A DNA stretch of 64,000 nt from NCBI RefSeq assembly GCF_009765355.1, contig NZ_VTHK01000031.1, forward strand, positions 1 through 64,000, in the 5' to 3' direction. Below are positions 44,208 through 52,338 of the stretch, in pieces. The DNA comes from Amycolatopsis anabasis. GTDB taxonomy: Bacteria > Actinomycetota > Actinomycetes > Mycobacteriales > Pseudonocardiaceae. Under the pieces are notes generated by a model. That model saw nothing but the letters and a program-made list of their open reading frames with translations. It did not search any database and was not told the origin of the DNA. A program made the position numbers and the translations under genes. Numbering within the stretch: the first letter of the stretch is position 1; the number at the start of each line of letters is the position of its first letter.

Positions 44208-45818
44208 CTAGGCGGGGCGGGTGAAGTCGTCGTAGATCACCTCGCCGGACCGGACCGTGCGCAGGCAGCGGGGCAATCCGTGGTCAGGATCGAGCCGCGG
44301 GAGGGCGGGCACCCGGGAGCGGGGGTCGGTGGACCAGCGCTGCACTCGGGAGTCCGCGGCCTCGACGACCAGTTCGTCGGCGGCCCAGATCGCGTAGTGC
44401 GCCGGGGCGCCGGGCACCAGGCTGCCGGTGACGCCGTCGTTGGTGCCGGCCGCGCGGTGCCCGCCGCGGGTGTGGGCGTTGAACGCGGCGCGGGCGGACA
44501 GTCCGGAACCGGGGGTCCGGTGGCGGACGGCGGCCCGCACGCTCGCCCACGGGTCGAGCGGGGTGACCGGGCTGTCCGAGCCGAACGCGAGCAGGACCCC
44601 GGCCGCGGCGAGCGCGGCGAAGGGGTTGAGCCCGGCGGCCCGCTCGCCGCCCAGGCGGCTCGCGTACATCCCGCCGGGGCCGCCCCAGGCCGCGTCGAAC
44701 TGGGGTTGCATGGACGCGGCCACCCCCCAGCCGGCGAGGGCCGCGGCCTGTTCGGGGTTCACCATCTCCAGGTGCTCGAGCCGGTGGCCCCGCGCGGCGA
44801 GGGCGCGCTGCCCCACCACCTTCTCGGCGAGCTGGAAACCCCGCACGACCTCGGTGACCGCGGCGTCGCCGATGACGTGGAACCCCGCCTGCAGGCCCGC
44901 TTCGGTGCAGGCGATCACGTGGTCGGCGACCGCCTCGGCTTCGACGTAGCGCGCGCCGCTGGTGGCCGGGTCGTCGGCGTAGGGCTCGCACAGCGCGGCG
45001 GTGCGGGAGCCGAGGGCGCCGTCGGCGAACAGGTCGCCGGCGAGCCCGCGCACGCCGAACCGGCGGGCCGTGTCGACCGCGCCGAGTTCGCCCCAGTAGC
45101 CGACGACCTCGGGCAGGCCCGGTTCGGCGGCGAGCGCGAGGAGATCGGCGAGGTCCTGTTCGCCGGAGATGTCCGGGCCGGCGCATTCGTGGACGCTGAC
45201 GATCCCGCGTTCGGCGGCGAGCCGGAGGAACGCCTCCTGGGCGCGGCGGCGTTGCGGGCCGGTGATCGCCTGCCGCATGGCCGCGCGGATCCGGTGGTGG
45301 GCGTCGCGGGTCAGCGGCCCCTGGTCGGACCAGCCGTCGCGGTCCCGGGCTTCGGGGGCGAGGTCGGCGAGTGCGGTGGACACGAGGGCCGAGTGCACGT
45401 CGACGCGGCTCAGGTAGACCGGGACGCCGCCCGCGGCCTCGTCGAGTTCGGCGCGGCTGGGCAGGCGGGGGCTGGTCCAGGCCGATTCGTCCCAGCCGTG
45501 CGCGATCAGGACTTCGCCGGGACGGGCGGCGTCGCGGACCGCGGCGAGCAGCGCGCCGGCGTCGGTGACCGCGGTGAGGTCGAGCCCGGTCAGGTGCAGG
45601 CCGGTGGCGGTCGCGTGGACGTGCGCGTCGACGAAGGCGGGGGCGACGAACGCGCCGTCGAGGTCGACGACCTCGGCGCCGGGGTGCAGCGCGCGGCCCG
45701 GGCCGTCCTGGCCGACCCAGACGACCGTGCCGTCGGTGACCGCCATGGCGGTGGCGTCCGGCGAACTCGGTGAGTGAACACGGCCGCCGATGAGGAGCGT
45801 GGTCTGAGATCCGGTCAC
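44208..45818 (-). CDS. Amidohydrolase family protein (YtcJ/AepA-like)
   Basis: A 536-residue metal-dependent amidohydrolase (amidohydro_3 group). The first metal histidines are in PAFVDAHVHATATGLH. GWDESAW, SVHECAGPD, FADGALGSRTAALCEPY, the later metal ligand HLEHLEM, and FGSDSPVTPLDPWAS with the catalytic aspartate follow. GTG 45818 (VTGSQTTLLIGG) is the most plausible start, with the frame open to 45881. The substrate is unknown. It is three bases upstream of lnt and divergent from kamA. The 141-bp gap to kamA carries both promoters. Confidence 0.88.
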   Translation of the reverse strand: MTGSQTTLLIGGRVHSPSSPDATAMAVTDGTVVWVGQDGPGRALHPGAEVVDLDGAFVAPAFVDAHVHATATGLHLTGLDLTAVTDAGALLAAVRDAARPGEVLIAHGWDESAWTSPRLPSRAELDEAAGGVPVYLSRVDVHSALVSTALADLAPEARDRDGWSDQGPLTRDAHHRIRAAMRQAITGPQRRRAQEAFLRLAAERGIVSVHECAGPDISGEQDLADLLALAAEPGLPEVVGYWGELGAVDTARRFGVRGLAGDLFADGALGSRTAALCEPYADDPATSGARYVEAEAVADHVIACTEAGLQAGFHVIGDAAVTEVVRGFQLAEKVVGQRALAARGHRLEHLEMVNPEQAAALAGWGVAASMQPQFDAAWGGPGGMYASRLGGERAAGLNPFAALAAAGVLLAFGSDSPVTPLDPWASVRAAVRHRTPGSGLSARAAFNAHTRGGHRAAGTNDGVTGSLVPGAPAHYAIWAADELVVEAADSRVQRWSTDPRSRVPALPRLDPDHGLPRCLRTVRSGEVIYDDFTRPA

Positions 45819-45959
45819 ATGTCGAGTCTGCCTGGTGCCCGCGCGGGTGCTCCGGGCCGGGCACCCACGGTGCCAGGTCACGATCCAGACGACAAGATTT
45901 GCGTTCTACTGACGATATGACAGGATAATTTTACGGAATACCGACGACGAGGAGCAGGT

Positions 45960-47351
45960 ATGACTGAGATCCAGGAACCTGTAACACCCGCCGCCCAGCC
46001 GGTCGAGCAGCCGTACGAGTACGTTCGCACCGAGTTGGCCGAGCCCGATTGGCGCCGGTATCCGGGCTGGCAGGACGTCACCGAGTCCGAGTGGCGTGAC
46101 GCTCAGTGGCAGCGGGTCCACTGCGTCCGCAACGTCAAACAGCTCAAGGCGCTGATGGGCGATCTGCTCGAGGAGCGTTTCTACGAGGATCTGGTCGCCG
46201 ACCAGCGCGAGATGGCGACCATGTCCATGCTGCTGCCACCGCAGATGCTCAACACCATGGCGCCGGACGCGGGTTCGGACCCGGTGAAGGTCACCGAGGC
46301 CTTCTACGCCGACCCGATCCGCCGCTACATGCTGCCGGTCCACAGCGACCGCGACCCGGCGTGGCCGAGCCACCCGCATTCCGAGCGCGATTCGCTGCAC
46401 GAGGCCGAGATGTGGGTGGCCGAGGGGCTCACCCACCGCTACCCCACCAAGGTCCTCGCCGAACTGCTGTCCACCTGCCCGCAGTACTGCGGGCACTGCA
46501 CCCGGATGGACCTGGTCGGCAACTCGACCTCGCAGATCGACAAGCACAAGCTGAGCCTCAAGCCGGTCGATCGCCAGGACGCGATCATCGACTACCTCCA
46601 CCGCACGCCCGGGGTCCGGGACGTCGTCGTCTCCGGCGGTGACGTGGCGAACGTGCCATGGCACCAGCTCGAGTCGTTCCTCATGCGGCTGCTGGACATC
46701 GACACGATCCGGGACGTGCGGCTGGCGACCAAGGCGCTGGCCGGGTTGCCGCAGCACTGGCTGCAACCCAAGGTCGTCGAGGGATTGCAGCGGGTGGCGG
46801 TGACCGCGCAGCGGCGCGGGGTGAACCTGGCGATCCACACCCACGTCAACCACGCGCAGTCGGTGACCCCGCTGGTCGCCGAAGCCGCGCGCACCGCACT
46901 TGACGTCGGCATCCGGGACGTGCGCAACCAGGGCGTGCTGATGCGGGGCGTCAACGCCTCCCCGGCCGCGCTGCTGGACCTGTGCTTCGCGCTGCAGGGC
47001 GAGGCGAACATCCTGCCGTACTACTTCTACATGTGCGACATGATCCCGAACGCCGAGCACTGGCGGGTCTCGGTGGCCGAGGCGCAGGAACTGCAGCACG
47101 CGATCATGGGCTACCTGCCCGGCTACGCCACCCCGCGCATCGTCTGCGACGTCCCCTACGTTGGCAAGCGCTGGGTGCACCAGGTCGCCGAATACGACCG
47201 GGAAAAAGGCATTTCCTACTGGACCAAGAACTACCGCACCGGTATCGAACACAGCGATCCGGAAGCGCTGCGCCGACGTTATCCCTATTACGACCCCATC
47301 TCCACGCTCCCCGAATCCGGCCGCCGGTGGTGGACCGAACAGGGCGCCTGA
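45960..47351 (+). CDS. kamA: Lysine 2,3-aminomutase (KamA family radical SAM)
   Basis: A 463-residue radical-SAM, PLP-dependent enzyme converting L-alpha-lysine to beta-lysine. The cluster motif is Cys173-Cys177-Cys180 (STCPQYCGHCTRMD), with VVVSGGDVANVPWHQL, IHTHVNHAQSVTP and YYFYMCDMIPNAEHWR following, as in the family. The candidate PLP lysine is in DVPYVGKRWVHQV. Full length. GAGGAGC lies seven bases before ATG 45960. No ablB acetyltransferase or beta-lysine-using synthetase is adjacent, so the purpose (osmolyte, EF-P or antibiotic precursor) is open. Confidence 0.9.
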   Translation: MTEIQEPVTPAAQPVEQPYEYVRTELAEPDWRRYPGWQDVTESEWRDAQWQRVHCVRNVKQLKALMGDLLEERFYEDLVADQREMATMSMLLPPQMLNTMAPDAGSDPVKVTEAFYADPIRRYMLPVHSDRDPAWPSHPHSERDSLHEAEMWVAEGLTHRYPTKVLAELLSTCPQYCGHCTRMDLVGNSTSQIDKHKLSLKPVDRQDAIIDYLHRTPGVRDVVVSGGDVANVPWHQLESFLMRLLDIDTIRDVRLATKALAGLPQHWLQPKVVEGLQRVAVTAQRRGVNLAIHTHVNHAQSVTPLVAEAARTALDVGIRDVRNQGVLMRGVNASPAALLDLCFALQGEANILPYYFYMCDMIPNAEHWRVSVAEAQELQHAIMGYLPGYATPRIVCDVPYVGKRWVHQVAEYDREKGISYWTKNYRTGIEHSDPEALRRRYPYYDPISTLPESGRRWWTEQGA

Positions 47352-47363
47352 TCGGGCGTCCGG

Positions 47364-47432
47364 GAAATGGCATGGGCACCGGGTGTGCCGCACCAGCGTG
47401 GCTGTGCGGGTTCCCGGTGCCCTGCCATTTTC
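47364..47432. terminator. Long stem-loop after kamA
   Basis: The arm AAATGGCATGGGCACCGGG (47365-47383) pairs with 47413-47431 with a single bulged base, enclosing a 29-base loop that can itself fold. It lies between the converging kamA and lectin genes. Confidence 0.75.
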
Positions 47433-47468
47433 AATCAATCCCTGAATTGCCGTTCAGGCGGCCGGTTT

Positions 47469-47984
47469 TCAGTCGGTGGGCTCGGCCGCGAGCAGTTGCC
47501 AGGCCTGGCTCGGGGACCTGTCGCGCTCCACGAGGATCGCGACGTCGTTCGGCTGCCCCATGTCGATGAACTGGTCCTGGAAGATGACGCTCTCGAAGGT
47601 GACCGAGTTCTCCGGCCCCTGTTCGCGGATGAAGTGCTGGCGGATGTCGGTCGTCCGGCACGGTCGCATGATCAGCACGCCACCGTCCGGTCCGGTGGCG
47701 GTGACGCACTGATCGGACTGCTTGTTGACCAGAGCGATGGCGCCGTTCGGCCGCCGCTCGAACCGCCACTGCTGGGACGGGCTGCCCTCGTACTGATTGG
47801 TGAAGACCTCGACCGGGAAAACGCCTTCGAACCTGGCGTCGAGGGCCTGGTCCGGGTCGGCCTGGTTGAGGATCGCGACGTACTGCACCTGTTCCGCCGG
47901 CTGGGTTTCCGCGGCGGCCACGGGAAGCCCGAGGAGCGTGAGGCCGAACAGCGTGGCGCCGATCGTGGCCAGGACGCGTTTCAT
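47469..47984 (-). CDS. Secreted ricin-B-like (beta-trefoil) lectin
   Basis: A 171-residue exported protein: signal peptide MKRVLATIGATLFGLTLLG to VAAAETQ (cleavage about residue 25), followed by one beta-trefoil-like domain. QxW motifs are visible (SPSQQWRFERR and SPSQAWQLL), with one cysteine pair (QCVTATGPD and IMRPCRTTD). Such domains bind carbohydrates; here there is no catalytic domain attached. ATG 47984 follows AAAGGAA; the open frame to 48128 is ignored. It is convergent with kamA. The 287 bp upstream (47985-48271) contain its promoter and nothing else recognised. Confidence 0.78.
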   Translation of the reverse strand: MKRVLATIGATLFGLTLLGLPVAAAETQPAEQVQYVAILNQADPDQALDARFEGVFPVEVFTNQYEGSPSQQWRFERRPNGAIALVNKQSDQCVTATGPDGGVLIMRPCRTTDIRQHFIREQGPENSVTFESVIFQDQFIDMGQPNDVAILVERDRSPSQAWQLLAAEPTD

Positions 47985-48271
47985 CACTTGTTCCTTTCGG
48001 TACTGTGCGAACAGACTGGAATCTGACGACCAAGAATCCTCTGGTGAAAGATTCCTTCCTGGGAAACAATGAATTTCGAACGGTTCCGGGACTGGCGGGA
48101 GTGCGTTCTTATTTGTTCCCGCCGCCACGGAACCCGCAATCGAGTCTCCTGCAGGAGAAAATCGTCAGCAATCGGCCAGAGGTGTTCGAATACTCCACAC
48201 CAAAAGGCCTGCGAGCCTGGCTGCGCGCCACGCTCCGAAGGCGTTACTCGGCTAGCGTGGTGAAGCGGAAC

Positions 48272-49120
48272 TCAGCGCACCGGCGGCCTGGTCCGCCGCT
48301 TTTCGGGGCTGTCCTGGTAGCGCGGCACCACCGAATAGACCTCCAGGTCCTTGGGTGCCCCCGGGGCCCGGAATCCCCGGCGCCGCCGCACGGTGTACCG
48401 ATCGGTGTCGACGGTCTCCAGGGCGGGACCGGAAACCAGCACCTGACCGGCCGCGGCGGCGTCCGCCACGCGCGCGGCGATGTTGACGTCGACACCGAGG
48501 TAGTCGTGGCCGACCCGGTGCGGTCGCCCGGAGTGCAGACCGGCGCGCAACTGGGGCCGGTAGCCGTCGACGGTGACGGCGTTGACCGCGATGCACGCCT
48601 CGTGCGCGGCGGTGATCGCCGATTCAGCGTCGGGGAAGGCCGCCATCAGCCCGTCGCCGAGCGATTTGACCACGGTGCCGCCGTACCGGGTGACCGCGGC
48701 CTCGCTCACGCGGCCGACCTCCCGCAGCAACCGCAGCACCGGATCGTCGCCGACCTCGAGCGCCCACGTGGAGAAGCCCACCAGGTCGGTGAACAGGATG
48801 GTGATCTCGGTGTCGGTCCGGCCCCCGCGCCGGGGTCGGGCCAGCGCCTGCCACACCTGGATGGCGGCGAGCCCGAGTTCGCGCATGGCGCTCGGCTCCG
48901 CACCGGCCTGCGCGACGAGCCGCGCGAGCCGGTCCGAGGCGCGCCTGCTGCCGGGCGCGGCGGTGGAGAGCTGGTCACCGCCCGGTGCGACCCGCCGCGC
49001 GGCGGTCACGAACTTCAGCACCGTCTCGTTCCGGTCCGTCTCCCGCAACAGACGGACCAGGCGGGACAGGTACCGGTCGCTTCCGGCACGGGATTCGCCA
49101 TGGTCCGGCAACTCAGTCAC
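48272..49120 (-). CDS. Class III adenylate/guanylate cyclase domain protein
   Basis: A 282-residue cytoplasmic protein. Residues 1-95 are a helical N-terminal region, and 100-275 the class III cyclase catalytic domain. Metal-binding Asp112 (ILFTDLVGFSTW) and Asp156 (VKSLGDGLMAAF), substrate-region Lys152 and Asp206 (HDYLGVDV), and the transition-state pair Asn213/Arg217 (VNIAARV) are all present, so the enzyme should be active, probably making cAMP. No transmembrane helix or HAMP domain is present, so it is a soluble cyclase activated by an unknown signal. Confidence 0.88.
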   Translation of the reverse strand: MTELPDHGESRAGSDRYLSRLVRLLRETDRNETVLKFVTAARRVAPGGDQLSTAAPGSRRASDRLARLVAQAGAEPSAMRELGLAAIQVWQALARPRRGGRTDTEITILFTDLVGFSTWALEVGDDPVLRLLREVGRVSEAAVTRYGGTVVKSLGDGLMAAFPDAESAITAAHEACIAVNAVTVDGYRPQLRAGLHSGRPHRVGHDYLGVDVNIAARVADAAAAGQVLVSGPALETVDTDRYTVRRRRGFRAPGAPKDLEVYSVVPRYQDSPEKRRTRPPVR

Positions 49121-49220
49121 GCCAGCAGCCTACCGGGGCGGACCGCGGCGAGCGGGACTACCGGGATCGTCCACAGTGAACCGCGCGATCCCGGTGCGTG
49201 TTCACCGGCCGTTAAGCCAT

Positions 49221-49568
49221 TCAGTTCCTGCGGTGGTAAGCCTCGACCACCTCGGCCGCAATACGGCCCCGGTCGGACACGTCGTATCCATTCGCCCGGG
49301 CCCAGGAGCGAATTGCCTGGTTCTGTTCCCGATCGACCTTGCTCGTCTGGCCGGAAAGCTTCGACGCCGACGGAGTAAGCTTGCGCTTACGTCCACCCGC
49401 ACGGCGAGCGTGTTCGACGAATTGCGCGAGTGCGTCCCGAAGCTCCTCGGCATTCTCCGAAGACAGATCGATCTGGTAACTCACGCCATCGAGCCCGAAC
49501 TCGACGGTCTCCTCGGCCTCACTCCCGTCCAGATCGTCGACAAAACTGACCAGCACTTGCCGCGCCAT
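49221..49568 (-). CDS. lsr2: Lsr2 family nucleoid-associated protein
   Basis: A 115-residue Lsr2 homologue, the actinobacterial xenogeneic silencer that bridges AT-rich DNA. The N-terminal dimerisation domain (MARQVLVSFVDDLDGSEAEE, FGLDGVSYQIDLSSENAEEL) and the C-terminal DNA-binding domain with the minor-groove RGR hook (WARANGYDVSDRGRIAAEV) are intact. Full length. It is divergent from the ArsR gene, and the 205-bp gap is noticeably AT-rich for this genome, as expected for a self-repressed lsr2 promoter. Several actinomycetes have more than one copy, so this need not be the only one. Confidence 0.94.
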   Translation of the reverse strand: MARQVLVSFVDDLDGSEAEETVEFGLDGVSYQIDLSSENAEELRDALAQFVEHARRAGGRKRKLTPSASKLSGQTSKVDREQNQAIRSWARANGYDVSDRGRIAAEVVEAYHRRN

Positions 49569-49729
49569 GTGTTCTCCTAGTGATTACCCTGCAACCGTGC
49601 CGCACATCGACTCCAAATTATCACGCCATTGCTTCGCCGTACACATCGGAACAGTTTCTCCATTATCGAATAGCCAGCTGGAGAACCGGAAGAACTGGAC
49701 CGATGCCGCATGACGAGGACTTTTCCTAG

Positions 49730-49763
49730 TATAGCTACTCGACTATATAGGACAGCTGCTATA
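49730..49763. promoter_or_regulatory. Repeated CTATA/TATAG elements before ArsR gene
   Basis: TATAG (49730-49734), the palindrome CTATATAG (49743-49750) and CTATA (49759-49763) are spaced by eight bases each, ending 11 bp before the ArsR start codon. AT-rich short inverted repeats of this sort are typical ArsR-family operators. Confidence 0.55.
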
Positions 49764-49773
49764 CCCTGTCGGC

Positions 49774-50076
49774 ATGACCGGGAGTGACGAGCGGAACGTG
49801 GCGTTGTTGCGCGCCTTGGCGCATCCGGTGCGGCTGGGCATCATGCGACGCCTGGCCGCCGAACCGGAAACCTGCGCCTGCGATTTCACCGACGTCTTCG
49901 GGGTGAGCCAGCCGACCATCAGCCAGCACCTGAAGGTGCTGCGCGAGGCGGACCTCGTCTCGACCCGCCGGCGCGGCACCCAGATCTGCTACTCGGTTCG
50001 CGTCGAGGCGATCGACGAGCTGCGCGTGCTGTTCGCCGACCTCGGCCAGGTGGCGCTCACCGGGGCCATCACCTGA
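49774..50076 (+). CDS. ArsR/SmtB family metalloregulator-like repressor
   Basis: A 100-residue winged-helix repressor: LLRALAHPVRLGIMRRL, the recognition region FGVSQPTISQHLKVLREAD, and the wing STRRRGTQICYSV. Just before the recognition helix is ETCACDFT, a Cys-x-Cys at residues 33 and 35 equivalent to the ELCVCDL arsenite/antimonite site of classical ArsR, so an As(III)-, Sb(III)- or similar thiophilic inducer is plausible. No ars efflux or reductase gene is adjacent, however. It converges with the LysR gene (13 bp apart). Confidence 0.9.
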   Translation: MTGSDERNVALLRALAHPVRLGIMRRLAAEPETCACDFTDVFGVSQPTISQHLKVLREADLVSTRRRGTQICYSVRVEAIDELRVLFADLGQVALTGAIT

Positions 50077-50089
50077 CGAAGCCGACGGC

Positions 50090-50965
50090 TCAACCCCGCG
50101 CGAACTCCCGGGCGGCCTCGACGAACGCGCGCAGCCGGCCGGTTTCCCCGGCGGTCCGCCACACCAGGCCCCATTCGGCGGGCGGCGCGTCGCGGATCGG
50201 GACGTAGACGATGTTCGGGCGCGCGAAGTAGTCGGCCGCGTGTGCGGCCACCGGGCACACGCCTTCGGACGCCGAGATCGCCGCGAACAGCTCCTGGACG
50301 GTGGCCACCGCGCGCCCGCGGGGTACGGGACTGCCCTTCGGGGTGCGAAAGGAATCGTCCCAGCCGGTCGAGGGCCACGCGGCGCGGAAGACGGTGTCCC
50401 GGGCGAGGTCCTCCAGCGAGACGCTCTTCTTGCGGGCGAACGGGTGCCGCGCGGACACCGCGAGCACCAGGGGTTCGGTGAACACGACCGGCCCCGTGGT
50501 GAGGCCGGGTTCGTCGATCGGGAACAGGGTGGCCAGCACGTCGACCTCGCCGTCGCGGAGCAGCGCGAAGGGGTCGGCGAAATCGGCTTCGCGGACCTGC
50601 ACCGCGCAGTCCGGCAGGCGATCGCTGAACTCCTCGAGCAGGCCGGAGACCAGATCGGCGACCGGCGGCGCCTGGAACGCGACTCCGAGCACGCCGCCGA
50701 CCCCGCGCGCCGCGGTGACCGCCCGGTCGATGCCCTCCTGGATCCGCCGGACGGCCGGTTCCAGATCATCGCGCAGCCGGCGGCCGATCGGGGTCAGCTC
50801 CACGCAGCGGCTGGTCCGTTCGAACAGTGGCGCGCCGATCTGCCGTTCCAGCTTCTTGATCGTCTGGCTGACCCGCGCCTGGGACACGTGCAGTTCGTCC
50901 GCGGTGCGGCCGAAGTGCAGCTGGGCGGCCAGCGTCAGGAAGATCTCCAGGTCCCGCCGCTCCAC
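50090..50965 (-). CDS. LysR family transcriptional regulator
   Basis: A 291-residue LysR protein starting at GTG 50965 (VERRDLEIFLTLAAQLHFGR). The helix-turn-helix is TADELHVSQARVSQTIKKL, followed by an effector domain (LPDCAVQVREADFADPFALL, DVLATLFP, TTGPVVFTEPLVLAVSARH). ATG 50989 would also be in frame but would place an eight-base-arm palindrome across its own initiation codon. The shorter start leaves the palindrome as a normal upstream LysR box. It is divergent from the cupin gene at 51088, its probable target. Confidence 0.88.
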   Translation of the reverse strand: MERRDLEIFLTLAAQLHFGRTADELHVSQARVSQTIKKLERQIGAPLFERTSRCVELTPIGRRLRDDLEPAVRRIQEGIDRAVTAARGVGGVLGVAFQAPPVADLVSGLLEEFSDRLPDCAVQVREADFADPFALLRDGEVDVLATLFPIDEPGLTTGPVVFTEPLVLAVSARHPFARKKSVSLEDLARDTVFRAAWPSTGWDDSFRTPKGSPVPRGRAVATVQELFAAISASEGVCPVAAHAADYFARPNIVYVPIRDAPPAEWGLVWRTAGETGRLRAFVEAAREFARG

Positions 50966-50976
50966 TCCGGACCCCC

Positions 50977-51000
50977 ATCGATAACTCATAGCTTATCGAT
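50977..51000. promoter_or_regulatory. LysR-type operator
   Basis: ATCGATAA, eight bases, TTATCGAT: perfect eight-base arms containing the T-N11-A type spacing. It lies 12 bp from the LysR start and 87 bp from the cupin start. Confidence 0.7.
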
Positions 51001-51087
51001 TGTTGCACGGTCCGTCGTTGTTCGGCCCTCCGCCCTGATCGATTGTGGAGTCAGCCGAGAAACGATCACCGGAAACGGAGTAGCACC

Positions 51088-51585
51088 ATGGAAACCCAGT
51101 CGAAGCACCTGCTGGTCCGCGCGTCCGACGCCGAGGTCCTGGCCAGCCGGCCCGGCAGTTTCGTCACCCTGCTCGCGGATTCGCACACCACCGGGGGAGC
51201 GCTGACCAGCAACCGCGCGACCCTCCGCAAGGGGGTCGACGGCACCCCGCCGCACTTCCACACCAAGGCGTCCGAACTACTTTTCGTCCTCGACGGATCG
51301 TTGCGGGTCCTGGCCGGTGACGAGGTGCTGACCCTGCACGAGGGCGACCTCTTCGTCGCCCCGCCGCGGATGCCGCACGCGTGGGCCCCGGCGCCCGACT
51401 CGGACGCGGACGTGCTGGTGGTGTTCACCCCGGGCATCGGCCGGTTCGACTACTACCGGCTGCTGGACCGGGTCAACCGCGGCGAAGCCGATCCAGCGGA
51501 GATCAAGGAATCGCAGGAGCGCTACGACAATCACTACGTGGAAAGCGCCATTTGGCGGGAACACCTCGCCGCCAAGGGTGACTGA
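51088..51585 (+). CDS. Cupin-domain protein
   Basis: A 165-residue single-cupin protein. The two cupin motifs are visible: VDGTPPHFHTKASELLFVLDG (metal histidines and glutamate) and LHEGDLFVAPPRMPHAWAP (last histidine). It is related to quercetin-dioxygenase-like small cupins, but a dioxygenase activity cannot be claimed. ATG 51088 follows GGAG by eight bases; the frame is open to 51043. It is divergent from the LysR regulator with a shared palindrome, so it is likely induced by the LysR ligand. Confidence 0.87.
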   Translation: METQSKHLLVRASDAEVLASRPGSFVTLLADSHTTGGALTSNRATLRKGVDGTPPHFHTKASELLFVLDGSLRVLAGDEVLTLHEGDLFVAPPRMPHAWAPAPDSDADVLVVFTPGIGRFDYYRLLDRVNRGEADPAEIKESQERYDNHYVESAIWREHLAAKGD

Positions 51586-51654
51586 CCGGCACACCCGCAC
51601 CATCATTTTCTGATATGTCACGTTTTCCCGACCCGCACCCGGCAAGATGAACAG

Positions 51655-52338
51655 GTGATTTCCCCTGCTGATACGAACGATCGGATGTGGCTGCTGCTGG
51701 TCGAGGACGATCGCGAAACCGCGGACATGCTGGCTGATCTGTTCACCGCCGAGGGTTACCGGGTGGACGTGGCCCTCGACGGCCACCGGGGCCTGCATCT
51801 CGGGCTCAGCCGACGGCACCAGGTGGTGGTCCTCGATCGGATGCTGCCCGGCATCGACGGTGTGGACCTCGTGACACGACTGCGCCGGGTCGGCGTCACC
51901 ACCCGCGTGCTGATGCTGACCGCGCTGGGCGAACTGCCCGACCGGGTCCTCGGGCTCGACTCGGGCGCCGACGACTACCTGGTCAAACCGTTCGAAGTCG
52001 ACGAACTGCTGGCCCGGGTGCGGGCGTTGCACCGGCGCGATCTCGCCGGGGCCGAGCTGCTGCCGCTCGGCTCCGGCCAGCTCGACCTCCGGCGGCGGGA
52101 GGCCTGCCTCGCCGACGGCGCCCGGGTCCAGCTGTCCATGCGCGAGTTCACCCTGCTCCACACGCTCGCGGCCGATCCGAAGTCGGTGCACGACCGATCG
52201 CGGCTGCGGAAACGGGTCTTTCCGGACACTTCCGCCGAATCCATCGTCGACACCTACGTGCACTACCTGCGGCGGAAACTCGGCCGCGACGTCATCCGGA
52301 CCGTGCACGGGCTCGGCTACCAGATGGGAACGCTGTGA
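51655..52338 (+). CDS. OmpR-family response regulator
   Basis: A 227-residue two-component response regulator. It has a receiver domain with acidic pocket LLVEDDRET, phosphorylation site Asp61 (VVVLDRMLPGIDG), Thr switch (VLMLTALGE) and Lys near 111 (DDYLVKPFEVDELLARV). The C-terminal winged-helix DNA-binding domain ends TVHGLGYQMG. The start is GTG 51655 or ATG 51685 (MWLLLVEDD). It overlaps the histidine kinase start (TGATG), so the two are translationally coupled. Confidence 0.92.
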   Translation: MISPADTNDRMWLLLVEDDRETADMLADLFTAEGYRVDVALDGHRGLHLGLSRRHQVVVLDRMLPGIDGVDLVTRLRRVGVTTRVLMLTALGELPDRVLGLDSGADDYLVKPFEVDELLARVRALHRRDLAGAELLPLGSGQLDLRRREACLADGARVQLSMREFTLLHTLAADPKSVHDRSRLRKRVFPDTSAESIVDTYVHYLRRKLGRDVIRTVHGLGYQMGTL

